Below are positions 18,554 to 26,420 of a stretch of 64,000 bases of DNA, piece after piece. The stretch comes from Pseudomonas monsensis. GTDB lineage: Bacteria > Pseudomonadota > Gammaproteobacteria > Pseudomonadales > Pseudomonadaceae. How positions within the stretch are numbered: position 1 is the first letter of the stretch; each line of letters starts with the position of its first letter. The translations under genes and the position numbers were made by a program. The notes under the pieces were generated by a model that was given only the letters and a program-made list of their open reading frames with translations, made no database searches and had not been told where the DNA came from. The stretch is taken from contig NZ_CP077087.1 in NCBI RefSeq assembly GCF_014268495.2, forward strand, positions 3,661,501 through 3,725,500, written 5' to 3'.

Positions 18554-18776
18554 ATTCTGCATGCACTATGACGAAGCAGCGCAGCACGTTACAGATTCAC
18601 CTGAACGCATAAAAACCATATCAGGGCGCGGCAGAACGCCGCAGTCAGCCCTTCAATCTGATCCGCACAAATGAAAGATTCCTGAGCCTGTTTTGTTTCT
18701 GGCGGGGTTTCTACAGTGCAGCTCGTGCCAGACCAGGGTGGCCTGGCAAGACTTTGCAACCGTGGATGAACTGACC

Positions 18777-20204
18777 ATGAGCACAGCAACAATCGGACAG
18801 GCTTACAACTACAAGGTCGTCCGCCAATTTGTCATCGCGACGGTTTTCTGGGGTGTCGTGGGCATGGCGATGGGGGTATGGATCGCCTCGCAACTGGTAT
18901 GGCCGGACATGAATCTGGACTTGCCGTGGACCACCTTCGGTCGCTTGCGGCCGCTGCACACCAGCCTGGTGATTTTCGGTTTCGCCGGCAGCGCGCAATT
19001 CGCCGCCAGTTATTACGCGGTGCAGCGTACCTGCCAGGTGCGGCTGTACTCGGACAAGCTCGCCGCGTTCACCTTCTGGGGCTGGCAGTCGGTGATCGTG
19101 ATCATGCTGATCACCCTGCCGCTGGGCTACACCACCACCAAGGAATACGCCGAAATCGAATTCTCCGGCGCGGTGTGGATGGCGGTGGTCTGGGTCGCTT
19201 ACGCCATCGTGTTTTTCACCACCGTGGTCCAGCGCAAGACCAAGCATATTTACGTCGGCAACTGGTTTTTCGGCGCGTTCATTCTGGTGATCGCCATGCT
19301 GCACGTGGTCAATCACCTGTCGATTCCAGTGGACTGGTTCAAGTCCTATCCGGTGTATTCCGGCGCCACCGATGCGATGGTGCAGTGGTGGTACGGGCAC
19401 AACGCGGTGGGCTTTTTCCTGACCACCGGGTTCCTCGGGATGATGTATTACTTCGTGCCGAAACAGGTCAACCGCCCGGTGTATTCGTACCGCTTGTCGA
19501 TCGTGCACTTCTGGGCGCTGATCACCTTGTACATCTGGGCCGGCCCGCACCATTTGCACTACACCGCCCTGCCGGACTGGGCGCAGTCGCTGGGCATGGC
19601 CATGTCGCTGATCCTGCTGGCGCCAAGCTGGGGCGGGATGATCAACGGCATGATGACCTTGTCCGGTGCCTGGCATAAGTTGCGCACCGACCCGATCCTG
19701 CGCTTTCTGGTGCTGTCGCTGGCGTTCTACGGCATGTCGACCTTCGAAGGGCCGATGATGGCGATCAAAACCGTTAACGCCCTCTCCCACTACACCGACT
19801 GGACCATCGGCCACGTGCACGCCGGGGCCTTGGGCTGGGTCGCGATGATTACGTTCGGTGCGACCTACCACATGGTGCCCAAAGTATTTGGCCGCGAGCA
19901 GATGTACAGCACGCCGCTGATCAACCTGCACTTCTGGCTGGCGACCATCGGCACGGTGTTGTACATCGCCTCGATGTGGGTCAACGGCATTACCCAGGGT
20001 CTGATGTGGCGGGCGATCAACGAGGACGGCACGCTGACCTATTCGTTCGTCGAGGCGCTGCAAGCCAGTCATCCGGGGTTCATCGTGCGGTTTGCCGGTG
20101 GGGTGTTCTTCCTCACCGGGATGTTGCTGATGGCTTATAACGTCTGGCGCACGGTGCGTGTGGCCGATGTGGCGCTGGCGCGCAGTGAAGCGCAGATCGC
20201 CTGA
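18777..20204 (+). CDS. ccoN: cbb3-type cytochrome c oxidase subunit I, orphan isoform (CcoN)
   Basis: Heme-copper terminal oxidase catalytic subunit in the inner membrane, 475 residues with about 12 helices. Heme and CuB ligand regions are visible: FGRLRPLHTSLVIFGFAG, WWYGHNAVGFFLTTGF, AGPHHLHYTALPDW and TIGHVHAGALGWVAMITFG. There are no ccoO or ccoP genes beside it, only a CcoQ-like peptide, so it is a free-standing isoform like P. aeruginosa CcoN4, which assembles with subunits from other cco operons and aids growth under cyanide. The start MSTATIGQAYN (18777) matches the family; the frame remains open upstream to 18693. I found no convincing ANR box upstream. Confidence 0.95.
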   Translation: MSTATIGQAYNYKVVRQFVIATVFWGVVGMAMGVWIASQLVWPDMNLDLPWTTFGRLRPLHTSLVIFGFAGSAQFAASYYAVQRTCQVRLYSDKLAAFTFWGWQSVIVIMLITLPLGYTTTKEYAEIEFSGAVWMAVVWVAYAIVFFTTVVQRKTKHIYVGNWFFGAFILVIAMLHVVNHLSIPVDWFKSYPVYSGATDAMVQWWYGHNAVGFFLTTGFLGMMYYFVPKQVNRPVYSYRLSIVHFWALITLYIWAGPHHLHYTALPDWAQSLGMAMSLILLAPSWGGMINGMMTLSGAWHKLRTDPILRFLVLSLAFYGMSTFEGPMMAIKTVNALSHYTDWTIGHVHAGALGWVAMITFGATYHMVPKVFGREQMYSTPLINLHFWLATIGTVLYIASMWVNGITQGLMWRAINEDGTLTYSFVEALQASHPGFIVRFAGGVFFLTGMLLMAYNVWRTVRVADVALARSEAQIA

Positions 20205-20222
20205 GGCAAGGAGCCGGTCGTG

Positions 20223-20441
20223 ATGGAGATTTTTTTCAATGTGTTGGGCGTGGTGTTTCTGTGGCTGGCGGTGGAGTACTGCTTGCGGCGGGAGACGGCG
20301 GACAGTCTGGATGAAGCGAGCATGGTGCCGTTTGCCGATGACCCGGAGGTGGCGCGGCGGGTGGAGATGGCCACCGGCAAGACTGTGAAAGCGGTGGCGC
20401 CGGAGGTGGCGAAGCCGGGGTGGGTCAATCTCGAGATGTGA
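20223..20441 (+). CDS. CcoQ-like small membrane peptide
   Basis: Peptide of 72 residues starting 18 bases after ccoN. One N-terminal membrane helix (IFFNVLGVVFLWLAVEYCL) is followed by a charged cytoplasmic tail with RRETADSLDEASMVPFADDP, similar to CcoQ-type subunits that follow orphan ccoN genes in Pseudomonas. AAGGAG is well placed; a GTG at 20220 immediately before the ATG is an equally possible start (73 residues). It probably stabilises the CcoN isoform. Confidence 0.8.
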   Translation: MEIFFNVLGVVFLWLAVEYCLRRETADSLDEASMVPFADDPEVARRVEMATGKTVKAVAPEVAKPGWVNLEM

Positions 20442-20459
20442 GGGGTGTCAGCCGGGTTG

Positions 20460-21180
20460 CCCTCACCCTAGCCCTCTCCCAGAGGGAGAGGGAACTGACC
20501 GAGTAGTTTAGGCGAACTACACCGACCTGAAATATCGAGTCGAACTCAGGTTTTGAACAGCACTCGGTCTGCCCCCTTTCCCCCACATCCACCTGGGGAA
20601 GAGGGAACTGACCGAGTAGTTATGCGAACTACACAGACCTGAAATATCGAGTCGAACTCAGGTTTTGAACAGCACTCGGTCTGCCCCCTTTCCCCCACAC
20701 CCACCTGGGGAAGAGGGAACTGACCGAGTAGTTTAGGCGAACTACACCGACCTGAAATATCGAGTCGAACTCAGGTTTTGAACAGCACTCGGCCTGCCCC
20801 CTTTCCCCCACGCCCCCCGGAGGGAGAGGGAACTGATCGAGTAGTTATGCGAACTACACCGACCTGAAATATCGAGTCGAACTCAGGTTTTGAACAGCAC
20901 TCAGTCTGCCCCCTTTCCCCCACACCCACCTGGGGAGAAGGAACTGACCGAGTAGTTTAGGCGAACTACACCGACCTGAAACATCGAGTCGAACTCAGGT
21001 TTTGAACAGCACTCGGCCTGCCCCCTTTCCCCACACCCACCTGGGGAAGAGGGAACTGACCGAGTAGTTATGCGAACTACACCGACCTGAAATATTGAGT
21101 CGAACTCAGGTTTTGAACAGCACTCGGTCTGCCCCCTTCCCCCCTCTCCCCCCTGGGGGAGAGGGCTGGGGTGAGGGGGG
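20460..21180. repeat. Tandem array of ~112-bp units with inverted palindromic caps
   Basis: Six copies of CGAACTCAGGTTTTGAACAG occur at 20541, 20653, 20766, 20878, 20990 and 21101, a period of 111-113 bp. Each unit carries a hairpin (CTCGGTCTGCCCCCTTTCCC ... GGGAACTGACCGAG) and a small palindrome ACCTGA...TCAGGT. The left cap is identical over 33 bases to that of the array at 14192, beginning CCCTCACCCTAGCCCTCTCC, and the right end is the near inverse, ending GGCTGGGGTGAGG. The spacers of the two arrays differ. There is no gene in this stretch. Confidence 0.92.
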
Positions 21181-21194
21181 GTAAGCCCTTGATC

Positions 21195-21686
21195 TTAAAA
21201 GCGATCGCGAGGAATCAGGCTCTGCAATTGCTGCGCAAGAAAGTTGGCGTCAAAGGCAAACGTGTCCGGGTCCTTCAGACCATTGGTCTTGCGCCACTGC
21301 CACTCGCCGTCCGGCAACCCGACCAGCGAAATGCTGCCATAGCGCGCTGCCGTCAGGCCCATCACCGCCAGGGAAATCTGTCCGGCGCTGCCCATCACAT
21401 CGGGCACGAACTCCACCGGTTTGCCGGCAATCAGGATGCTCAGCTTTTCAGTCTTGAAGGTCGAGGTTTCCACCGGCGTGCTCGGCCCGAAAGCGACATA
21501 CGCTTCGCGGTTCACCTCCAGCAGATGCGGGGCCTGTACCGGTTCCAGCCATTGCTGGATATTGCCGAACAGTTCGGTAATCCGCGCCGTCCACACCGCC
21601 GATTGGGATTCGAACAGTTGCTTCTTGTGCGCTTCGCTTTCGGCATAGTGGCGAAGCATTTCGCCCAGTTGTTGTACGTCGTTCAT
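21195..21686 (-). CDS. Hypothetical protein (163 residues)
   Basis: Not recognised. It starts MNDVQQLGEMLRHYAESEAH at 21686 with AGAGGA eight bases upstream; a longer frame reaches 21866 but lacks support. The sequence is soluble, with no signal peptide or membrane helix: a helical N-terminal half, then a beta-rich half with FVPDVMGSAGQISLAVMGL and LPDGEWQWRKTNGL. It ends 14 bases from the second repeat array and is divergent from the racemase gene. Confidence 0.8.
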   Translation of the reverse strand: MNDVQQLGEMLRHYAESEAHKKQLFESQSAVWTARITELFGNIQQWLEPVQAPHLLEVNREAYVAFGPSTPVETSTFKTEKLSILIAGKPVEFVPDVMGSAGQISLAVMGLTAARYGSISLVGLPDGEWQWRKTNGLKDPDTFAFDANFLAQQLQSLIPRDRF

Positions 21687-21889
21687 CGGTACATTCCTCT
21701 GAGAGAACCTGCAAGAGCCGATAGTGACAGATCGCAGCGCCGGCGTACGTTTAACCTCGCCAGCGGGCACCGTGACACTTTGCGAGAGGTTCGGCGGTAC
21801 AGTTGTTTTGCACTGGCACAAGGCACTGAACAAATGGACACTCTGCCGGCGCCCGACTTTTCGCAACGGGCATCATCAGAGGAAGTCCA

Positions 21890-22582
21890 ATGCGTACCAT
21901 CGGCCTGATCGGCGGCATGAGCTGGGAGTCCAGCGCCGAATACTATCGCCTCATCAATCAACAGGTCCGTGATCGTCTCGGCCCGTTGCGCTCGGCGCAA
22001 ATGCTGATGTACAGCGTTGACTTCGGCCCTGTCGAACAGGCTCAGCACGCCGGGCGCTGGGACGATGCGGCGGCGATTCTGGTGGACGCCGCACGCCGCC
22101 TCGAAGCGGGCGGCGCCGAATGCGTGGTGCTGTGTACCAACACCATGCACAAGGTCGCCGAACAGATTCAGGCAGCGATCAACATTCCGTTTTTGCACAT
22201 TGCCGAGCCGGCGGCGAGCGCTGCGCTGGAGATTGATGCACGCACGGTCGGGTTGCTCGGCACAGCCTTCACCATGGAACAGGACTTTCTCAAGCAGCGT
22301 CTGCTTGCCCGGGGTTTGACGGTATTGGTGCCGGACGAAGCCGAACGCAAGGATGTGCACCGGATCATCTACGAAGAATTGTGCGTGGGGGTGATCAGCG
22401 AGGCCTCGCGCCAGATTTACCGGCAAGTGATCGAGTCCCTGACTGCCCGTGGTGCCCAGGCGATCATCCTCGGCTGCACGGAAATCGGCCTGCTGATCAA
22501 ACCCGAGCACAGCGCCCTGCCCCTGCTCGACACCACCGAACTGCATGCGCAGTCGGCAGTGGCGTTCGCACTGGGCGATTGA
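21890..22582 (+). CDS. Aspartate/glutamate racemase family protein
   Basis: 230-residue PLP-independent racemase of the Asp/Glu/hydantoin superfamily. The two catalytic Cys motifs are present: VLCTNTMHK in the first domain and ILGCTEIGLLI in the second. The N terminus MRTIGLIGGMSWESSAEYY is the signature of the YgeA-type amino-acid racemases, so a broad-specificity role is plausible, but substrate is not settled. AGAGGAAG precedes the ATG. The stop is one base from the convergent GNAT gene stop. Confidence 0.92.
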   Translation: MRTIGLIGGMSWESSAEYYRLINQQVRDRLGPLRSAQMLMYSVDFGPVEQAQHAGRWDDAAAILVDAARRLEAGGAECVVLCTNTMHKVAEQIQAAINIPFLHIAEPAASAALEIDARTVGLLGTAFTMEQDFLKQRLLARGLTVLVPDEAERKDVHRIIYEELCVGVISEASRQIYRQVIESLTARGAQAIILGCTEIGLLIKPEHSALPLLDTTELHAQSAVAFALGD

Positions 22583-22583
22583 G

Positions 22584-23102
22584 TCAGGCGGTGGGACGCG
22601 TGCGCAGACGGGCCATGCTCAGGGTGTCGACCCATTGCCCGTCGCGCACCGCATAGTCGCGAAACAGGCCTTCGTCAACGAAGCCGAACTTGCGGTACAA
22701 ACCAATGGCCGCTTCATTGTCGGCGTAGACCGTGAGCTCGACGCGGTGCAGGTTCATCCAGTTGTCGGCGACATCCAGTGCCGCCGCCAGCAGCGTCGAA
22801 CCGACACCCTTGCCCTGCCACGCCACGGCGACGCCCATGCCGATGCTGCCGGCGTGGCTGCGGCGAATCCGCGAGTAGCCTTCCAGGCCCAGATTGCCGA
22901 TCACCTGCCCCTGATGCAGTGCCACCAGCTTCACCGCCCGCTCGTTGTCCGCCATTAGCCGTTGGCGCCAGACTTCCGTGGACTGGAACGGCATCTGCAA
23001 CACCTGCCGGGTCACGGCCGGGTCGTTGTACAGCGCGGTAACGCCCTCGATGTGCGATTCGTTGAAGCGTTCGATTTTGATGGCGGGAGTGTGCTCGGGC
23101 AT
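22584..23102 (-). CDS. GNAT family N-acetyltransferase
   Basis: 172-residue cytoplasmic acetyltransferase. The acetyl-CoA-binding motif A is AWQGKGVGSTLLAAALD (QxxGxG/A), followed by the GNAT beta-strand VELTVYADNEAAIGLYRKFG and FVDEGLFRDYAVRDGQWVD. This C-terminal pattern is typical of L-amino-acid or aminoglycoside-like acetyltransferases, but the acceptor cannot be assigned. The ATG at 23102 has a strong AGGAAGGA upstream; the longer frame to 23156 is not supported. Confidence 0.92.
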   Translation of the reverse strand: MPEHTPAIKIERFNESHIEGVTALYNDPAVTRQVLQMPFQSTEVWRQRLMADNERAVKLVALHQGQVIGNLGLEGYSRIRRSHAGSIGMGVAVAWQGKGVGSTLLAAALDVADNWMNLHRVELTVYADNEAAIGLYRKFGFVDEGLFRDYAVRDGQWVDTLSMARLRTRPTA

Positions 23103-23180
23103 GGTGGATCCTTCCTGGATCGAATGTGTGGCCAATGACTCTAAACCGCCGATCACCTCATCTGCCAGCGGTAACCACTT

Positions 23181-23201
23181 GCAGGCTCACGCCTACAGGG
23201 A
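23181..23201. repeat. Solitary half-REP
   Basis: GCAGGCTCACGCCTACAGGG is one arm of the GTAGGAGTGAGC family with a single changed base and no partner arm nearby. It sits between the GNAT start and the end of the LysR gene. Confidence 0.6.
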
Positions 23202-23207
23202 TTGGGG

Positions 23208-24188
23208 TCAGGGCTGGAACCATTCGTGGCGTTCGTCGAAGGTGTGGTGGATCAGTTCGACCAGTGCCTGCACTTCTTCCACTGTCTGGGTTTGCGCATT
23301 GACCGCCAGCCACGCCTGCAACTGCATCGGTTCGTCAAACAAACCCGGCAACGCGACCAGCCCCCGGTCGAAGCGGCTCATGTACGCCGGGAGCAAACCG
23401 ATGCAGGCGCTGCAGCGGATCATTTCCAGCATCAGCTCGTAGGACTGCATCTGCACCACGCCGGCCAGACGCTGTTCGACCAGTTGGTTCCATGGCTGGA
23501 AACTGCCGATCTGCCGGTCGTGCTGCCATTGCACCAGCATGAAATCGGCGAGGTCTTCGGCGCTGGCCGGGCGGGCAGTGACGCGTGAGTAACGTTTGGC
23601 GATGTGCGGCAGATAGTCCAGCCGTGCGAGGCGCTGCGGCTTGGAAATCGCAAAGGTCGGGCCCGGGTACGGTGTGTCGCCATGGGCCAGCCAGAGCACG
23701 ATGTCGGCGCTGACGGCGCGCAGGGACAGTTCGCTGTCGAGGGCGATGATTTCCAGACGCACGCTGGCGTTGCGCCTCAGTAACGCGATCAGGTCGCGGC
23801 CGAGGATGTCATGCAGGATCGATTCGGCGACGGCCAGGCGAATCAGCGGTTGCTCGATCACCGGGAGTTTGCGTTCGTTGGCCAGCGCGACCAGTTTGGC
23901 CTGTAGCTGCTGGCCTTCGCGGGTGAGACTCAGGGCGCTGCCCTGAAAGCTGAACAGCGTGTGCTGCAATTCCTGTTCAAGCTGTGCCAGCTGTTTGCGC
24001 AGCAAGGTCGAGCGCACATTGAGGCTGCGCGCAGCCTGCATGAAGCAGCCGCAGCGGGCGCTGACCAGAAAGTAACGGGCGACCTCTGCAGGGATGGTCG
24101 CGGCCTGCGCCAGCCAGGGTTCACTGGCCTCCTGCGCCCAACGGTAGTCGGCGCTGCCCTGTCGTCCTGCGGGTTCGGTGAATGACAT
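23208..24188 (-). CDS. LysR-type transcriptional regulator
   Basis: 326 residues. The HTH is preceded by an unusually long leader of about 30 residues. The HTH segment runs through VARYFLVSARCGCFMQAARS to LLRKQLAQLEQELQHTLF. The effector domain follows, with the typical ALDSELSLRAVSADIVLWL region. AGGGAG is spaced correctly before ATG 24188. It lies immediately downstream of the TonB/TPS operon on the same strand, separated by a REPIN, so it could either regulate that operon or be independent. No target was inferred. Confidence 0.88.
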   Translation of the reverse strand: MSFTEPAGRQGSADYRWAQEASEPWLAQAATIPAEVARYFLVSARCGCFMQAARSLNVRSTLLRKQLAQLEQELQHTLFSFQGSALSLTREGQQLQAKLVALANERKLPVIEQPLIRLAVAESILHDILGRDLIALLRRNASVRLEIIALDSELSLRAVSADIVLWLAHGDTPYPGPTFAISKPQRLARLDYLPHIAKRYSRVTARPASAEDLADFMLVQWQHDRQIGSFQPWNQLVEQRLAGVVQMQSYELMLEMIRCSACIGLLPAYMSRFDRGLVALPGLFDEPMQLQAWLAVNAQTQTVEEVQALVELIHHTFDERHEWFQP

Positions 24189-24231
24189 CGATGACTCCCT
24201 GTCGATCTTTGTATTTAGGCATTACGCAGAG

Positions 24232-24328
24232 CCCCTATAGGAGTGAGCCTGCTCGCGATAGCATCGGCACACCTGACATCTCTTTGCCTGACACACCGCT
24301 ATCGCGAGCAGGCTCACTCCTACAGGGG
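24232..24328. repeat. REPIN (GTAGGAGTGAGC family)
   Basis: CCCCTATAGGAGTGAGCCTG at the left is mirrored by CAGGCTCACTCCTACAGGGG at the right. It fills the gap between the LysR gene start and the end of the parvulin gene. Confidence 0.85.
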
Positions 24329-24346
24329 TTGTGGTGTACGGGTTTT

Positions 24347-25288
24347 CTAGGGCTTGGTTTCGAGGACCTTGTTCAGTTCGGCCCCGTCGATGCTCAGCGT
24401 TGCCGTGTTGAGCATCCCGTCCAGATAAGCCTGGGCGATCTGCTCCTGACGCTGGGCACGCAAGGCCTGAGTCAGTTGATCGCGCAGTTCGTCCAGTGTC
24501 GCGGTACGCGCCGGTTGTTGTTCAGTGAGTTTGATCACATGGAACCCGGCCGCACTTTGCACCGGGTCGGACACCGCGCCGACTTTCAGCCGGGCGACGG
24601 CACCGCGAACTTCCGGCACCAGTTGCTGCAACGGTTGCAGCCCCGTGTCGCCGCCACGTTCAGCGCTGGCGCGATCCTGCGAGTACTGAGTCGCCAGCGC
24701 GGCAAATCCCCCCGGTGACGCCTGAGCCTTTTTACTCAGTTCGGCAGCCTGTTTGCGCACGCTCTCCAGGTTCTGCGGGTCATTCACCCCGAGGAAAATC
24801 TGACTGACCCGATACAGCGGCGGGGTCTGCCAATTGGCTTTGCCGGCGTCATAGGCTTGCTGCAATTCGGCCGCACTCGGGTAGTCCGCCGGCACTTCGC
24901 TGACTGAACGCAAGTAGTCACGAAAGACAATCTGCTCGGTCGCCGCACGGGTCTGTCGTGCCACCTCCGGACGCTGCGCCCACCCCTGGGCATCGGCCTG
25001 TTCGAGGACGGCTTTTTCCGCCAGACGCGTACGAATCCAGCGCTCCAGCGCCTCACGATTGCCGCGCAATTGCTCGCGGGTGGCGGGCGGCACCGTTGCC
25101 AGCAACGCCTGCAACTCCGCAGGCGTGACCTGTTGATTGCCCAATCGCGCCACTGCCGGCCCCGCCGCCACCGCCGGCGCCGATTGCTGGGCCGCGACCG
25201 GGGCACTTCCCGGCCGCAGCACCAGCGCCACGGCCACCACCAACAGCGCCACTGCCCCGACGCCGATCACCATGGCAGGTTTTTTCAC
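24347..25288 (-). CDS. Parvulin-type peptidyl-prolyl isomerase, membrane anchored
   Basis: 313-residue periplasmic foldase. An N-terminal membrane anchor (VIGVGAVALLVVAVALVL) is followed by an Ala/Pro linker, a SurA-like helical region and one parvulin domain (YRVSQIFLGVNDPQNLESVR through GLQPLQQLVPEV to SDPVQSAAGFHVIKLTEQQ). It is the last gene of the secretion operon and overlaps the YbjN gene by four bases (start GTG). Its likely job is folding of the exported or outer-membrane partners encoded upstream, such as the porin and TpsB; that link is inferred from context. Confidence 0.92.
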   Translation of the reverse strand: MKKPAMVIGVGAVALLVVAVALVLRPGSAPVAAQQSAPAVAAGPAVARLGNQQVTPAELQALLATVPPATREQLRGNREALERWIRTRLAEKAVLEQADAQGWAQRPEVARQTRAATEQIVFRDYLRSVSEVPADYPSAAELQQAYDAGKANWQTPPLYRVSQIFLGVNDPQNLESVRKQAAELSKKAQASPGGFAALATQYSQDRASAERGGDTGLQPLQQLVPEVRGAVARLKVGAVSDPVQSAAGFHVIKLTEQQPARTATLDELRDQLTQALRAQRQEQIAQAYLDGMLNTATLSIDGAELNKVLETKP

Positions 25289-25755
25289 AGCGCGACTTCC
25301 TCTTGCTCGGCGACGGCGACTTTGGCGGTCGAGGCTTGCGCGGCCTGGCTGAAATCACGCAGGTAGACAATGAATTCCTGCAGCAGGCGATCCCACAATT
25401 CCAGATTGCCACGCAGGTGATCGTTGCTCACGCCGGCCGCCACCACCACGTCCATTTCCATCACCAGAAACTCGCCCTGCAACGACAACCGCGCAAAACG
25501 GCGGGTGGCGTTCCATTGTTCGGCCACGCCCTGCGGCAACTCACCCTGCACGCGCAGCGCGCAGCTGAAGGTGAAATCGACGTAGCTGCCCTGCTCCACC
25601 GCCGGGTTGCCGAAGCGCACGGCATAGCCGATGCCCTGGCTGGCACTGAGCAACTGCACGATGCCGTTCTGTTCGGTCTGGTTGACGCGATAACCCGCTG
25701 CTTGCAGGACGTCGGTCAGCGATTGCGGGGAAACGTGGGTGATCAATTGAGTCAT
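25285..25755 (-). CDS. YbjN domain protein
   Basis: 156-residue cytoplasmic protein of the YbjN superfamily, resembling type III secretion chaperones in fold: VSPQSLTDVLQAAGYRVNQ, then a beta-rich part with YVDFTFSCALRVQG and a C-terminal helix. Family members have no enzymatic motif; E. coli YbjN affects motility and stress but its mechanism is unclear. AAGGAAG precedes the ATG. It is the penultimate gene of the operon and is translationally coupled to the parvulin. Confidence 0.87.
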   Translation of the reverse strand: MTQLITHVSPQSLTDVLQAAGYRVNQTEQNGIVQLLSASQGIGYAVRFGNPAVEQGSYVDFTFSCALRVQGELPQGVAEQWNATRRFARLSLQGEFLVMEMDVVVAAGVSNDHLRGNLELWDRLLQEFIVYLRDFSQAAQASTAKVAVAEQEEVAL

Positions 25756-25772
25756 ATTTTCTTCCTTGTTTA

Positions 25773-26402
25773 TCAGTGCGTGAGCGCAGCTTGCGGCGCG
25801 TCGAATTGAGTCTTGTAGAGCTCGTCGCCAAACCCCTGGGCCAGTTCATCGAACTTGACCCGGGCGCTGTCCGCGAAGGGCTGGCGAATTTTCATCACCT
25901 CGGCCACGTCGATGTTTTCGTAGGCGGTGAGGATTTGCTTGGCGACGCCGTACATCTGCTGATTCTTGACTGAACATTGCTGCACTTGTGTGTCACGTTC
26001 AGCCAATTGCGCCTGAAGCTTAGACCGTTCTGCCTCTTTGGCGCGGGCCATGACCAGCAACTCGTCGTAGGCCTTTTTGAACTTGCCGGTCTGCTCGGCA
26101 CTGGCCGCCACTTGTGCCTGGGCCTGGCTGTGCAGGCTCTGCTGTTGCCCGGCCAGTTGCTCGGCGAGCCCCTTGGCCTTGGCCAGTTCGGCGGTCAATT
26201 GCTTGATCTGCGCCTGTGCGGCCTTGGCCTCGTTTTGCGCCGCCAGTTGCGCGGCGCTGGCCTGGGCCTGCTGACTTTGCAGGGCCTGCAACTGCTGGGT
26301 GGTGCTGCGCAACTGGGTGCGCAGGCGCTCTTCCATGCCTTCGGCATGGGCGCCTTGTGCAATGAAAAAACTCAGCCCCAACAGTAAAACTCGTGCGTGC
26401 AT
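25773..26402 (-). CDS. Periplasmic coiled-coil protein
   Basis: 209 residues with a signal peptide (MHARVLLLGLSFFIAQGAHA) and a long Ala/Gln-rich heptad region from about residue 25 to 135, for example TTQQLQALQSQQAQASAAQL. It then has a small C-terminal domain with two Cys (QQCSVKNQQMYGVAKQILTA). No enzyme motif is seen. It is encoded between the porin and the YbjN gene. The coiled coil suggests a scaffold spanning the periplasm, as an adaptor between the TonB/Exb complex and outer-membrane partners, but that is inference. Confidence 0.85.
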   Translation of the reverse strand: MHARVLLLGLSFFIAQGAHAEGMEERLRTQLRSTTQQLQALQSQQAQASAAQLAAQNEAKAAQAQIKQLTAELAKAKGLAEQLAGQQQSLHSQAQAQVAASAEQTGKFKKAYDELLVMARAKEAERSKLQAQLAERDTQVQQCSVKNQQMYGVAKQILTAYENIDVAEVMKIRQPFADSARVKFDELAQGFGDELYKTQFDAPQAALTH

Positions 26403-26420
26403 GATTGTTCTCCGGGCGCC

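Noticed and set aside
18640..18680. A possible ANR box (TTCAATCTGATCCG) upstream of ccoN
   Set aside because: Only six of ten conserved positions match TTGAT-N4-ATCAA; too weak to claim regulation by ANR.
20629..20811. A 60-codon minus-strand frame in the second array
   Set aside because: Purely a product of the 112-bp repeat, whose period is not a multiple of three, so the frame cannot be maintained.
14192..21180. CRISPR arrays
   Set aside because: Repeat units are 112-135 bp, spacers within each array are nearly identical rather than unique, and no cas genes are present.
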